A stretch of 64,000 nucleotides of DNA, from positions 806,001 to 870,000 of the forward strand of contig CP136494.1 of NCBI GenBank assembly GCA_032768795.1, given 5' to 3'. Both the position numbers and the translations under genes were made by a program. The notes under the pieces were generated by a model. That model searched no databases, was not told the DNA's origin, and saw nothing but the letters and a program-made list of their open reading frames with translations. Positions 37,001 to 49,228 of the stretch are shown piece after piece (the stretch's first letter is position 1; the number at the start of each line of letters is the position of its first letter). This stretch comes from Tremella fuciformis (lineage: Eukaryota > Basidiomycota > Tremellomycetes > Tremellales > Tremellaceae).

Positions 37001-38565
37001 AAACCAAGCGTTCAAACTTGGCGATGACTCACCTCTGTATCCACGACAAAGTGAGTGGTATGAAGTCCAGCGGGGGAGTCATAGGTCACAAAGAAGCTGC
37101 AAGGGTCTTCGGGGTTGTATGGCTCGAGACGACGTACAGACGAGACTGCGAACATCAGTGGGTTGCAGAACATTTGACAAGAGTAGACATACGCAGAACT
37201 GAACGCAACGGTCGTACGCGGCCGGCCTCGTCCGCTGAGGGGTAGGTGGTGACCATTTCAGCACTGAGCTCCATCCACACTCTGCGGTTCCCAAGAAGTG
37301 CCGAGCGGTGAATGGTGACGGGGCCAGCTTGCAGAACATCGGGCTGGTGACTGGCCGCTGCTGTTGCTGCGTTGGCTTGGTCTTCTGTACTGCCTTTCGG
37401 GTTGAACGGTCTCCGGTACGCCTCGTCCGGGGGGAGTACAGCATGGAAGAGAAGCCGATGCGTGGTGAGGTTGAGATTGCCGATCAACATGACGCCTCTG
37501 CAGGTGTCAGTAGGAAGTTACCGGGACCTCAAGCAAGGTGGACCCACTTGAACAGGCTCCCTTTGCTCTCGGCCAGGATCCGCTCTGGCTCGGCGGTTGT
37601 TCCATCAATGTTTTCCATGAGTTCTGCTATAGGACCGAATTCTGCAATAATAGCTTCCAGCTTGACTGGGTCCGGAATGTCTGGGCCTAGAGTGGAACGT
37701 GTGGGGTCGAGCTCGGCTGAAGTGCCATCTGTCGACGACGGAGGTGTCACGCTGTACTCTGAGGCGTCATCAGAATAGGGCACTGAAGACTCGGATGCGC
37801 TGTCTATGGGAGGAGCAAGGTCCAGCTCGGGATGTTCTTGCTCGTCGAGGGGTGTCTCGTCGGCATCGCTGAGGGGCCTGACCGTCGAAGGGAAGGTAGG
37901 GAGACTGGGACGCTTGTGACGAAGGCGGCTGTGGGGGCGGCTGCCCTCGGGTGTCGCTTCCATGTTGGACAAGGGGGAGTAGTTGCTCATGGCAAGGGCT
38001 AACCCGTGAGCTTGCACACACATGTCGCGGTCGGCAGAAAGAGCTCACCTGCGAAGCGCGAGGTGAGGGTGTCTCGCTCCTGGACCGTCTTCTCGATACT
38101 CTCCGCCATCCAGTGGTCCAGGGCGGCCTTGTGGGCCTCCTCGGTCTCGCCCGGATACCGCGACGGCGGGTAATCCGAATTGGCCACGCTCACGTCGTCC
38201 GGGCGGACCGTGAGTGTCGAGGCGACATGGGGCAGCTGAGTCGTCTTTGGTGCGGTGGGCGTGACGGCGGGGTCGTAGGGGTCGTCCTCCTCCTGTATCT
38301 GATCGAGGACGAGCTCGCCGTCCTCGTCCTCGTCGCTGTCTACATCGCCACCCGCGAGCTCGACCTCGCTGCGGCCGGCCGCGAGGGCCTTGAGCATGTT
38401 GAAGAGCTCGCACGACGAAGCGAAGCGCGATTGTACTTCTGCCTTGTGTAGCGGCGGGGGTTGTGTCGCCTGGGCTCGGGGCTGGGTTTGGGGCGTATTT
38501 GAGCCATGGCGATCCGTCGCCGAGGGGGAGAGGAGGCTGACTAGCTTCTGGCCGAGTTGTGCCAT
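34061..38565 (-). CDS. ATG26: Sterol 3-beta-glucosyltransferase (GRAM-PH-GRAM-GT1)
   Basis: Transfers glucose from UDP-glucose to ergosterol; also called UGT51, needed for pexophagy in some yeasts. Order on the protein: acidic/Ser N-terminus from MAQLGQKLVSLL at 38565; first GRAM (KGSLFKGVMLIGNLNLTTHR, LLFHAVLPP); PH segment (VTYDSPAGLHTTHFVVDTE, QWRRTFEGAIFRHARLQWRE); Ser-rich insert; second GRAM (GHIILTPDYVCFWRKATVG, YRFKSRDIKGAEP); glycosyltransferase N part (TFTCLTIGSRGDVQPYIALC, MEDGHKTIIVTH); C part (YIGFGSIVVPRPNAM, GWLFPKIQAAMHHGGAGTVG, PTLIKPWFGDQFFWATRV). The stop TGA at 34061 follows MQWAS; TCG|TGAGTA could also be read as a donor, so a short extra 3' exon is not excluded. A large exon (35272-34061) carries most of the catalytic domain. 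Confidence 0.95.
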
Positions 38566-39215
38566 GGTGGATGATGATGATGGTCGGCCACGACTGACGG
38601 GAAGCCAGGAGCCACGCGGTCCTTCTGATTTCCGGCAAAGATGGATGTTATCTGACCGACGGCTAGTAATCGGGCGGACTACGTGGCTTGGCTGTATGTA
38701 TGGACAGCGAGAGATGTGTCCGTCTGCCCGGCGACTCGCAATTTCTGGAATGTAGAGAAGAAACAAAGACAGGAAGAGATTGTCAAAGATTATGGGAAGG
38801 AGGTGACCATTCCGCCTGTCCTATGTCATCGTTCTAGGCACAGGTGGGTGGTGCTCTAGATGACAGATAGGCGATTACCGGGTGATGTCGACGCTCGTCG
38901 GGGATGCACTGTCGCGCTGTGGGTGGTGGTGCCGGGTGAGAGGGGAGTTGATATGTATGCTTGGAGATAGATGATACAGTATGCCAATGTCGCTGCGGTC
39001 ATTGGTGAGAAAAGGGGGATGTCGCCGGAGAGGGAAGGTGCGAGTAGACTGCCGAACGCCGCGTCGTCGCCGATCAACCCTCGGTATCAGATCTGCTTCC
39101 GTCGGAAAAAGGAGCATGGCCACTGGACCAACTCTGCGTCAAAATTATCACCTCACAGCTCAGAATCCTGCTCAGACTGGACTCGACAGCGAAGCAGAGA
39201 GCAGAGCATCTCAAC
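38566..39215. promoter_or_regulatory. Divergent intergenic region ATG26/RCL1
   Basis: 650 bp. No coding signal; open frames here have no family motifs. GT-rich stretch GGGTGGTGGTGCCGGG near 38921. Must hold both promoters. Confidence 0.4.
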
Positions 39216-40523
39216 ATGGCCCCCACGGGCTCTGCCCCGTCCGGGTCGCGGCCCAAGTCGGACATCCTGCGCCTCACATCGCACCACCACCTGCGGCACC
39301 GGCTCGTGCTCAGCATCCTGTCCGGCAAGTCGATGCTCGTGTCCGCGATCCGGCCCGACGACGTACACGTCGGTCTGAGGGAGCACGAGATCAACCTCCT
39401 GCGGCTCGTGGAAAAGGTCACCAACGGCAGCACGATCGAGATCTCAGCGACGGGCACGTCGTTCATGTTCCACCCGGGCCTCCTGCCGGGCGGGGCGTAC
39501 TCGCACACGTGCAACAACGGGCGGTCGATCGGGTACTACCTCGAGGTGCTGGTGCCGCTCGCGCCGTTCTGCAAGAAGGCGATGGAGGTGACCATGTACG
39601 GTATCACCGGCGAGCAGGGCGGGGACATGTCGGTGCGTCCCGGCGGCACCCCCTGCAGGGGAAGACGAGACGTGCTGACCGGCAGGCCGACATGATCCGC
39701 ACTGTCACCTTGCCCCACCTGCACCTGTTCGGTGTGACCGACGGCCTCGAGCTGCAGATCAAGAAGCGCGGCGCGGCGCCGCTCGGCGGGGGCCAGATCA
39801 CCTTCCGCTGCCCCGCCGTGCGGCAGCTCAAGACACTGCAGTTCGCCGACCGCGGCAAGATCAAGAAGATCCGCGGTGTGGCGTACTCGACGCGCGTCTC
39901 GCCGCAGTTTGCCAACCGGATGGTCGAGAGTGCGCGCGGGGTCCTCAATCGCTACATCCCGGATATATACCTCTACACGGACGTGTACAAGGGGGACGAG
40001 TCGGGCAAGTCGCCCGGGTACGGCCTGACGCTGGTCGCGCAGTCGACGACGTCCGCGCTGCACGCCGCGGAGTGCATCACGGTCCCGCCCGCCGCGCTGG
40101 CGGCTGCCAACGCTCAGAACCAGACACAGACACAGACGCCAGAGGAGGTGGCGCTGCACGCTGCGCGCATGCTGCTGGAGCAGATTGCGCGCGGCGGCTG
40201 TGTGGACGGGCGGCACCAGTGGCTGGTGCTGCTGCTCATGGCGCTCGGCAAGGAGGACGTGAGCAAGTGCCTCCTGGGGGATCTGACGCCGCACACGTGA
40301 GCCCCCGACGCTGCTTGACCGGACGTGGGTGTCGGCTGACTCGGCGTGCAGCGTGCAGTTCCTGCGTGACATGTTGCTTTTTTTCGGCGTCAAGTTCAAG
40401 ATCACCCCCGCGAGCACGGCGCACGCCCTGTCCGGCACAGAGGGCAAGGTGAGCGGGACGGGCGAGGTGCTGGTCAGCTGCGTCGGCATCGGGTACAGCA
40501 ACGTCAACAAGTCGATGGCATAG
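39216..40523 (+). CDS. RCL1: RNA 3'-terminal phosphate cyclase-like protein Rcl1
   Basis: Nucleolar SSU-processome factor acting with Bms1 in early 18S rRNA processing; not a cyclase in yeast. Three exons: from MAPTGSAPSGSR at 39216 to GEQGGDMS, then DMIRTVTLPHLHLFGV... to DLTPHT, then VQFLRDMLLFFGVKFKI to the stop at 40523. Motifs: LRLTSHHHLRHRLVLSILSG, LLRLVEKVTNGSTIEISATG, MFHPGLLPGG, CPAVRQLKTLQFADRGKIKK, ANRMVESARGVLNRYIPDIY and PGYGLTLVAQST. I do not see the catalytic His region of true RtcA cyclases, in line with RCL1. The stop is 82 bp from the stop of the opposing RasGAP gene. Confidence 0.95.
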
Positions 40524-40605
40524 TCGGGTTTCCTGTAACTTGCATTTCGCATCTCCCTCATCGCCTGTATGTATGTATGCATCTAGTCTTGCACTTGCAC
40601 GACCA

Positions 40606-43600
40606 TCACGTGCCCGAGCCCGCCGAGCCCGAGTCGAACGACGCGGTCAGCGATACCGGCCCCACCGACAGTCTCGGGGACCGCGCCGACGTGGCGCGCG
40701 TCGGCGTGGACGCCCTGTATCGCGCCACATCCAGTATGGCCGACACGCTGGACATCGAGACCTCCGGCGCTGCGCTCTCTGCGAAGCGCTTGTCCGACTT
40801 GGGCGAGGTCAGCCCCAGGCTCCATTTCCAGCTCCTGGGCGAGCGTATGCGCGTCGCGATCGTCTCTGCCGGTGCTCGGGCATGGAGGTCAAGCTGCAGA
40901 GATCGCCGAGGACGAGCGGGACTTCTGTGCCATCAGCGCAGGGCGACGCCACCTGGCCTGAGCGGTAGACTCACGCGCTTTTACTGGGCGGCGCTGAGGC
41001 TCCAGGCTGCGCTTCCTCGTGCACTTGATCCAGCGCGCGGTCCAGGATCGCCAATCCGTCTTTCACGTGTTTAGCACCCCGGTCGGGAGTCGCGAGGTGC
41101 ACACGCGGCATGTGAGGCGCGCGCCGACGCTCGTAGAGCATCTCGAAGAGGAGTGCGAGGTCTGCCGGGGCGTCCACCAGTCCAGCCGGCGTCGCACTAG
41201 GTATCCGTTCCGCTTGGCGTGGTGGCAAGACGCCCCTGCGTTCCTCGAGCACAGCCGAGATGGGCGTGGCGGGGACCGGTGGGATATGGTCGTCCGGCGG
41301 CGTCTTTGGTCAGTCTGACTCCCTATCATCCACGAGCGTGAAACGTACGGACAGCCCAGCGATGTAGTCGATCATCGTGGGCGTTTCGTCCTGTTACTCA
41401 GCGGCGTGACCCAGTCCGCACACCCACGGTGATGAAAGCAGTAAAGGGCACCAGGTCGATGTCCGTCTCTGCCGTCTGACGTGAGAAGAACGCCATGGTC
41501 TTCAGAATCTTGGCGAGAAGCGTCAGGGTTGCTTGTTCTGGTGCGGGCCGCAGACCGTCTGCCAGGCCGAAGAGGTGCGGGCGCATGAGTGCAGGTGCGA
41601 TGAGACGCAACTGCCACATCAGTCCGATAGCCAAGACAGATTTCAAAAGGCTCACAAAGAGGAACGAAGCTATCGCTTTGTAGTGCAGCATCTCCCTGCT
41701 CGTCAGCTCCACTCCCCATATGGCCCGCTGACCTCTCGGCGAAGCGAGTCCGCACCGCAGCGAACACATGCGAGAAGATCTGGCGCAAACAGCTGACAAT
41801 CAGCTCTACTTCTGCCCTGTCAGCTGCTTCTTACTCGGGCACCATGGCCCGGCGCGCTACACGTCTCAGCTCTATCGGTCATCCAGGTGTAAGGCCGCAC
41901 AGTACAAGTTTGTAAGGCACGACGAAGCCAGATCGCGCACGGCATCGGCAGACTCGTCTCGCAGTTGATACGATCCATCCTCAGCCTCGGTGTACCTGAG
42001 CGTGACCCTGCGTGAGGCTACACACGCTATCGTCGGTGACAGAGCTGTTTGAAGCAGGTCCCACGCGACGAGGCGCATTGCCGTCTCGAGCAGCTTCGAA
42101 AAGGGCGTGAAGGCGCGGAACAAGGTTGAAGGATCTGTTATCAGCTACTGCGCAGATCTTATGAAGTGGCGTACCGGCATAGCGCAACTCGCTGTCGCAC
42201 ATGCACTTCAGGCGGCTGACCAGGGCCCCGTCAGCGAGGGAGAGACGGACAACGAGCTCCGAGCACTGGGTAAGCTCTCCTTGCAGGAACAGCTGGCTGA
42301 GCACGTTAGTGCCGAGGGGCTCCGCCATCAACTGCCAGTGAGCATGAGATTGTAAAGATGGTTAGAGGGCCATCAGGCGGGCTGACCGGCTCTACAGCGT
42401 ATGCCTCCCGAGGTTGCACGGTCACTTCCTGGTACATGACAGTCATCCGCACCTCGCCGATCGCCACGCCGGTCTCCGTGTCCATAATAGCATACCGCTC
42501 GTCTTTCGGCAAGGTGAACGAGCTGATCAGCGGGATAGATACGGTTCCAAAACAAGTTTGCCGCTGCCGAACCATGCGGTACACTCGCAACTCTGCTACC
42601 TCAGCCAAGATCTGTCGATATAGCCATGCTGCTCACCGCAGTGAGTCGCCTCTGGCAGATTGTCGAAGCGGAAGGCTTCGCCCCAGAAAGGCGTATTGTG
42701 CGCAGTCGACGCGGACTGCCACGTCGTCCGCCCCACATGCACACCATCTATCCGGCTGCCGTTCTTCAGGCTTGGTCGCAAATTGATGGCAGACTCACAT
42801 CGAAAGCGCCACCCTTTCCTTCGAGGCCCAATCAGCCAACACGGGCGCCTGCCGTACTGGCTGGCGCTGAGACATTGAGCTGTTGGCGGTAGCTGACTTC
42901 CCATCGCTCAGAATGTCACTCGCATGACCCATTGAAGGAGCACCGCAATCGTTGCGAAGCACCTGCCGGTTGTCTTGGACATCCCAAACCGTTAGATGCA
43001 GACGACGATGCACCCTCGGCGAGGTCCCATGATCCGTTAGCAATTTGAGCAGATACAGCCATTCTTCGCAATCTCTGCCGGTAGAGAAAGTGACGAATAA
43101 TCTCCGCGGCGGACATGCGGCAGACGACCCCTCGGACCGAGAGCTTTGCGAGGGAGCGAGTGAGGGCAGAGGTCCCGAAGACACAAGGCGCGCGAAATCG
43201 GGCTCGTAAGTTCCTGATGCCGTAGCTGTGATGGTCTTGCCTCTGCGCCTGCGGCTGAAGATCCCAACAGGAGGTGGTGGAGGCGCAAAGTCACTTGGAT
43301 CTACTACGACCATGGAGTCCTCGCTTGTCCGCGGAGTCTGCGTGTTGTCTGGCACGGGCAGCAGAGAATCGAAAGGCAGAGAGATGACGTGCTTCAAGCC
43401 GAAAACAGAGCGGTGGATCTCTGTGATGTCTTCGGCATTCCAATGATCTCGGTCGACCGGCCGCTGCCACTTTGTACCGGGTATGACTCGGTTGAGGAGA
43501 CACTGCTATCAGCACCTGGGCAGAGCACTGCGCAGCGCACCTCTTCGCCTTGCAATAGACGGAGGCGCGCTCCTTCCGATCCGCCCAGACCCCACAGCTC

Positions 43601-44268
43601 GAGCGATAGTCGCCCGACCTGCCAGCGGCTGGCTGAGTCGGAGGTCTTCCGACTGGTGAGGCGTCTTCTGGGAGGGGATGCCGGATCACTGACGCTCCGG
43701 TCGGCAGGCGGATCACCCCCTTGGGAGTGGTTGAATTGGGGGATGGAGCGCGAATCTCCCTATGAGCTCCTCTTCGCAACTTGTCCCCTCGATCTCGGGC
43801 TCACGTCGCAGGGAAGCTCTCTGAGCATCGAATCGTGCCATCCTCCTGCGCCTCGCTCGTTCTGCCTGTTCTTCTTCCCAGGGACTGACGGGTGGCGTCT
43901 CGTGCTGACTGTAAAAAGCCTCGTTGAGCGACTGAAGCATGTCTTGGGATTGGGCCGGGAGGGGTGATATGGGGCTGAACGGTCTCCCGAAAGGGGAGGG
44001 AAACGAGGTGGGAGGGGGAGTTTCGAGACCGGACAGATCGGCGTCATTCCTCTTGGCGCCGATGGCTGATTTGGGTCTCTGAGACACGGATCAGCTGACA
44101 GCAATTGGCCGGCCAGCAAGAGAGATGACTCACCAGCAAGCTGCCGTCCTTTGTGCGTGGCCTGGTAGCTTCGGGACCTAGCCCACGGGCGGACCATATT
44201 GGCTCGGGAGGATGTTCGGCGATGGAGAACCACACGTCTGTCGTGATGACACGAATGTCAGCTGCCAT
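40606..44268 (-). CDS. RasGAP protein, BUD2/CLA2 type (PH-C2-RasGAP)
   Basis: GTPase-activating protein for a Rsr1/Bud1- or Ras-type GTPase. Start MAADIRVITTDVWFSIAEH at 44268. N-terminal part rich in Pro/Ser; PH-like end (PRRLFVTFSTGRDCEEWLYL); C2-like strand segments (LHLTVWDVQDNRQVL; TGVAIGEVRMTVMYQEVTVQ); then RasGAP helices: TLFRAFTPFSKLLETAMRLV (Arg finger in LFR), WDLLQTALSPTIACV, MLHYKAIASFLFVSLLKSVL, LMRPHLFGLADGLRP, ATLTLLAKILKTMAFF. In the last group the usual FLRFFCPAI reads SFLFVSLLKSVLAIGL in the frame I can follow, so the exon edges there or the domain itself deviate. Many small exons make boundaries uncertain. The C-terminal Ser/Ala-rich tail ends at 40606 after an intron at about 40970-40922. 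Confidence 0.82.
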
Positions 44269-44917
44269 GTCCGAGTGCAGCGACGATATGAACAGGCTGG
44301 TGAGATGAGATGAGATATGCTTAGCCTAGAGACGCAATAAGATAGAAGATGTCAAGATGTGAGCGAGGGTCCCCCTTCTGTCAGTGTCACATTTTTTTGC
44401 TCTGCTCGCCATCATCTTTAGTGCTGAAACTGTACGCACAGGCCTTTAGTGGCCCGAGTTCACCGTGCACCGTGGCTGCAGCTGATTACGGTGATCGCCG
44501 CTCGAGATCAAAATCCGGCGGGCGGCTCGGCGGTCCGAGTGTCCATGTGGAGGTTGTGTGTGTGTGTGACCCTGACGTCGTTGGGCGGATTAGCCGTTGA
44601 CTGGGCCTTTCCCCTCCCCAGTTGCAAGCACCGAACTATCCGAATTCCCCTCGTCGTCCTTAGCAACCGCATCCCACTTCCTCACATCGAGCAGCTAGCT
44701 GAGAGGTTGGGCACCCTCGCATCAGCAGCCACTCCCACTTCAACACCGACCTCTCACAAAAGGTGATTGCCGCCTCGCATCCCACAGCCGACCTCGCTGA
44801 CGTCGTCCCTCGTTTCCCTCCACTTCGGCTGATTACCGTACCGTCCTATTCCCCATCTTTCGGCCTTACTCAGCTGAACTGTGGTCGACTCTCGTTCACA
44901 CATACACCCCAGCCAAC
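44269..44917. promoter_or_regulatory. Divergent intergenic region RasGAP/ZWF1
   Basis: 649 bp. Contains a GTGTGTGTGTGTG run (about 44553-44566) and a long CT-rich leader before ZWF1. Divergent promoter region; no gene. Confidence 0.45.
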
Positions 44918-46728
44918 ATGCCCTCGAACACTTCCAGCAGGCGCGGGTACATCCCCTCGATGGAGACCAAGGGCGACGCCTTGACCGACAACACCGTCAT
45001 CGTCGTCCTCGGCGCAAGTGGAGACCTGGCTCAGAAAAAGACCTTTCCCGCACTCTTCAAACTCTTGCAGCAGGATTTCCTGCCCAAGGACCCAAAGATC
45101 ATCGGCTATGCGCGCACGAGTGAGCTCTCACTCGTAGCCTCCATGTGTACACAGCTCATCTGGCAGAGATGGACGAGGCAGAGTTTCACAAGCGAGAGAC
45201 GAAATACATCAAAAAGCCCACAGACGACCAGGAGCTCGCAGACAACTTTGACGACAAGCTCGAGGAGCTCAAGAAGATCTCTACCTACGTTGCCGGCACG
45301 TACGACGAGGATTCTGGGTTCGAGAAGCTGCTCGAGCACATTGAGGAGCTGGAGAAGGCGCGGGGCGGAGACAAGAAGAACCGAGTGTTCTACATGGCCC
45401 TGCCGCCGTCTGTTTTCACAGAGGTTGCGACTCGTCTGAAGAAGATTTGTTACTCGAAGGAGGGCGTCAACAGGATCATCATCGAGAAGCCGTTCGGCAA
45501 GGACACCGAGTCATGCCGTGAGATGATCTCGGCGCTCAAAAACGAGTGGGAAGAGAAGGAGACTTTCCGTATCGACCACTATCTCGGCAAGGAGATGATC
45601 AAGAACATCCTCGTCCTTCGTTTCAGCAACCCTTTCCTCGACGGCTGTCTCAACAACAAATACGTCAGCAACGTGCAGATCTCCTTCAAGGAGCCTTTCG
45701 GCACCGAGGGCCGAGGTGGCTACTTTGACGAGTTTGGCATCATCCGCGACGTCTGCCAGAACCGTGAGACCACTCATGCATGCAGCCCAACGTCCCAGTG
45801 ACTGACTTGCAGATCTATTGCAGACCCTGTCCATTCTGGCCATGGAGCGCCCCGTTTCGTTCTCGTCCGAGAATGTGCGGGACGAAAAGGTCAAAGTGCT
45901 CAAGCACATCCCTGCCATCGAGCGCAAAGACGTGCTGCTGGGCCAATACGTGGCCACTGGCGACAAGCCAGGCTACAAAGACGATGACACGGTGCCAAAG
46001 GACTCGAACTGCCCGACATTCGCCGCCATGACACTGTGGGTCAACAACGCGAGATGGGAGGGTGTGCCGTTCATCATGAAGGCGGGCAAGGGTGCGCTTC
46101 TCGGACTTTATGCGGATTGTACTGTATACTAAACCACAGCGTTGAACGAGAGCAAAGTGGAGATCCGGATCCAGTTCAAGGACGCGACCAAGGGGATCTT
46201 TGAGGATCTGGCGCGGAATGAGCTGGTGATGCGGATCCAACCGAACGAGGCGGTCTACATCAAACTCAACTCGAAGCTGCCCGGCTTCTTCTCCCGCGCC
46301 ATCCCCACCGAACTCGACCTCACCTACAAAGACCGCTTCACCGACGCCCGCGTGCCGCAAGCGTACGAGGCGCTCATCCTCGATGCCCTCAAGGGCGACC
46401 ACTCAAACTTTGTGCGGGACGACGAGCTGGATGTGGCCTGGGAGATCTTCACGCCGATCTTGCACTGGATCGACGGCAAGGACGGTGCGTCCGCTTCTGT
46501 CTGCAAGTCCCCTCGCGCCGCGGTATGCTGATGAATGTAGGGAAGGCGCCCAAGTGCGAGCCGTACGACTATGGATCGCGAGGGCCGAAACAGATCGACG
46601 AGTACATCGCCAAGTACGGCTTCGTACGGGCCTCCGAGGACTAGTGAGTCTCGCACGGCAGGCTGGATCGTAAGCTGACACGAAGCCACTGGCCCAAGAC
46701 GAGTGTGACCAAGACGATGAGCGAGTAA
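44918..46728 (+). CDS. ZWF1: Glucose-6-phosphate 1-dehydrogenase
   Basis: First step of the oxidative pentose phosphate pathway, main source of NADPH. N-terminal NADP site [20 protein letters not shown], substrate-binding [11 protein letters not shown] and active-site [16 protein letters not shown], then [92 protein letters not shown] and [18 protein letters not shown]. About 500 residues. Introns: ART|GTGAGC near 45119-45167, QN|GTGAGACC...TTGCAG near 45764-45812, KAGK|GTGCGC...CACAG near 46092-46139 (with a TACTAAAC branch site), KD|GTGCGT... near 46484-46539, and one before YHWPKTS. Start at [10 protein letters not shown]; stop TAA 46726-46728. Confidence 0.97.
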
Positions 46729-47364
46729 ATGTCGGTAGTGGGAAAGGGAGCGGTTCCCAGGCAGGGGACTTGCGGGGTCAGCGTCGCCGACGCGGGGCAG
46801 CCATTGAGATCGGAGTATGTCATTAGACGGCGCGCGCAAAGATCATGCAGCAGTTTGGCTCATCGTTTCTCGTTGCTTCTTTGCGAGTTGACAAATTTCG
46901 GCATGTCAATCGCGGCCTTCAAAGATGGAGTCATGCCGGATCCTCTGCGGCAAGTCAGTACCAGTACACGTACTGATCGAGCGATGCCTTGCCTAGCTTG
47001 GCAGATCTACCCGGACGCAGTATCGTCTGGACCCAAGGAGAAGACCTCCATCAAGGGCTTGACCAGGGGCGACGAGGTGCTGTGGCATACTGACCAATCG
47101 TGCATTTGACTGGTGGACGCCCGAGATTGTGGGGGACATGGGAGGATATGCATGGTGTCTGTCATGTATCGTATGGCAAGGATCTACGGGATGATGCAAG
47201 AATGGAGAGGGAATGTGCGGTGCGCTCGGCGAGACGCGGAGACGGGAAGAGCGAATGGACCGGCCATTTGTGAGATGCGTACGACGGAAAGTATGGTACA
47301 TATTGCAAGGAAGATTGGTCCAAGCTGGACGGTCATCGAATGACGGTCGGGAGGGCGGAAACGA
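46729..47364. other. Convergent intergenic region ZWF1 / unknown Cys-cluster gene
   Basis: 636 bp, long for a convergent gap here. Small open frames lack any motif or codon pattern I trust. A small unrecognised gene or non-coding RNA is possible but unsupported. Confidence 0.4.
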
Positions 47365-49228
47365 TCAGTCAAGCGAGTCGACATCCAGTATAGACTGTGC
47401 CGGTGTCGGGGGATCATCGCGATCCGGCGGCTTCCTCGCCTTTCTGCGATTGATCGCCCGTCCACACCTGATGATTGTCAGCCTACGGTCGGGGACGTGA
47501 AGCACGGGTCGGGAGTCCGGAGTGACTCACGTGCAGCGCTCATCGTGGTCATCGTCGTCCTCACATGAATAATCGTCATCCTCGTCATCGTCATAATCAT
47601 CCTCCTCCTGCTCCTCGTCCTTCATCCCTTTCCCCTCGGCGACGTTCTTTGCCTTCTGCTTGATGGCATCTTTGCGCTTGATCTCCCTGCGCCGCTCGCG
47701 GATCGCCCACTTGCGCAGCTTTTCCGAGCCAAAGTACAGGGCATAGTAGCAGAAGCAGCAGGTGAACTCGTCCTCGGAGGGCCGAATGGGCGCAGGAGCA
47801 GGTTGGCCGGGAAGAGGCGCCGTCTTGCGTTGAGGGCGAGCAGAGAGGAACTTCATCGGGGGTGGGAACAGCATGTTGGCATGCGATGGATACGGCTCGT
47901 ACGGGTCAATTTGCGGAGTTGCGACACGATTGGACCGGTCTGGTCATCAGCTAAAGATTACAGGTCTGACGGGCGCAGCCCACAGTTGTCCACGTGATGA
48001 GGGTTTCCCTGGTTCGCCATGACACTTCGCTTCTTCTTCTTGGGCTTCTTCTTGGCGCCGGGCGGCGCAATGGATGGGGTGGGCGGTGTTTGAAGGTTCG
48101 TCTCTTTCGAGTCGGTGGTCCCCATTGATGGTGTCTTTGACATGGGCTGTGTCTGGGGGTCCGATCTGTCCGCCGGATTCGAAGGCTGTTCCGAAGCTTT
48201 ATGCGTCGCCGACTGCGCTCTCGCCTGAGACTTGGTCGCTGCTGAGGCGGCATTCTTTGCTCGATCGATCCGCCGCCTGGTCTTGCTCGGCTCCGTCTCA
48301 TCCGCCATCATCTCAGTCAAGGGTGGCGGGAGAGTTGGAGAAGACAAGACGATGGCCTTGAGATCGAGGATGAGTTTCTGAAGTGCCGCTCGGTCCTTGA
48401 TCGTCGAACGCGAAGCTCCCGAAGCTGTCATCGTCAATATCGCCTTGCCTCATCAACGAGAGAGCCTGACTCACTCTTGCACTCGCACTCAAACTCAAAG
48501 CTGCCTTCTGGGGCCCATCCTCCCCTGACAACAGGCTTACGCGCCTCCCTCTCCCTCTTCCGCTTGGCGAGGTTGGTCCGCCACGCATCCCGTCTGGGCT
48601 GTCTGGCCACCCGGGCAGCGTTGGCCGGATCATCCGGGGCATCCCTCCAGCCCATGTTGTCCGGCGCCCACTCGCCGACGTTGACATACTCGAGCGCAGG
48701 CAGGAGCTTCTCAAAGGCCGGGACGTCGGGAAAGTTTGGCTTGGGCGCAAGTTTCACAGAGCCGGCGAGTATGATGGCCTGGGCATCGAGGTAGAGCGTG
48801 ATGAGCGCGGCCTTGCGCCGGAGGAAGCGGTTGCGCTGCCAGAGGCCTATACGATATGCGCGCGAGTGGTCTCTCGGGTAGGCGGGGGGGAAGATGGGGA
48901 TCATGACGTTGCCCACTTTGAGCTGGCTCTGGCGGATCTTGGGCTGGGAGTCGGCGCCGCCGCCGCCGCCGCCGCCGCCGGCGTTGGAGGCGTGGGAGCT
49001 GGCAGAGACGATGGATGCGCCTTTGCGCTTCTTGCCCCCGCCCTCGTCCTGGCGGAAATCCTCGTCGCTGCTCTCGTCATCATCTTCCAAGACTTGTATG
49101 CGTGGGAGCGGCGCCGAAGTGGCGACGTCGTCGACGCCATAATCGTCAATTATGCGCACTCTACCGCCGGTGCCGGTACCCCCGGGGGCGACCCCGCTTG
49201 GCGCGGGCAGCGGATGGCGGCTGCCCAT
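47365..49228 (-). CDS. Unknown nuclear-type protein with split Cys cluster and acidic linker
   Basis: Not recognised. From MGSRHPLPAPSG (ATG 49228): acidic patch LEDDDESSDEDFRQDEGGG, a Gly8 run from a GCC repeat, then the best conserved-looking part IPIFPPAYPRDHSRAYRIGL, WQRNRFLRRKAALITLYLDA and LEYVNVGEWAPDNMGWRDAP. Later ALQKLILDLKAIVLSSPTL, a Lys-rich KKKPKKKKRS segment, YVPSRMPPNMLFPPPMKFLS-like text, then FTCCFCYYALYFGSEKLRKW, IRERRREIKRKDAIK, an Asp/Glu stretch, and ERCTCGRAINRRKARK after a final intron (GTGAGT...ATCAG, about 47531-47466). Two CxxC/CxC halves separated by about 65 residues could form one zinc site (inference). Stop 47365. The basic and acidic character suggests a chromatin or nucleolar protein. 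The exons between 47880 and 47990 are uncertain. Confidence 0.65.
48955..48981 (-). repeat. GCC trinucleotide repeat coding poly-Gly
   Basis: About nine tandem GCC units (GGC on the coding minus strand) giving a Gly8 run in the unknown gene at 47365-49228. Confidence 0.9.

Noticed and set aside
39536..40582. 348-codon minus ORF over RCL1
   Set aside because: RCL1 on the plus strand is conserved from end to end; the minus frame is a shadow.
46324..46839. 171-codon minus ORF over the ZWF1 3' end
   Set aside because: Antisense shadow of ZWF1 exons with no motif of its own.
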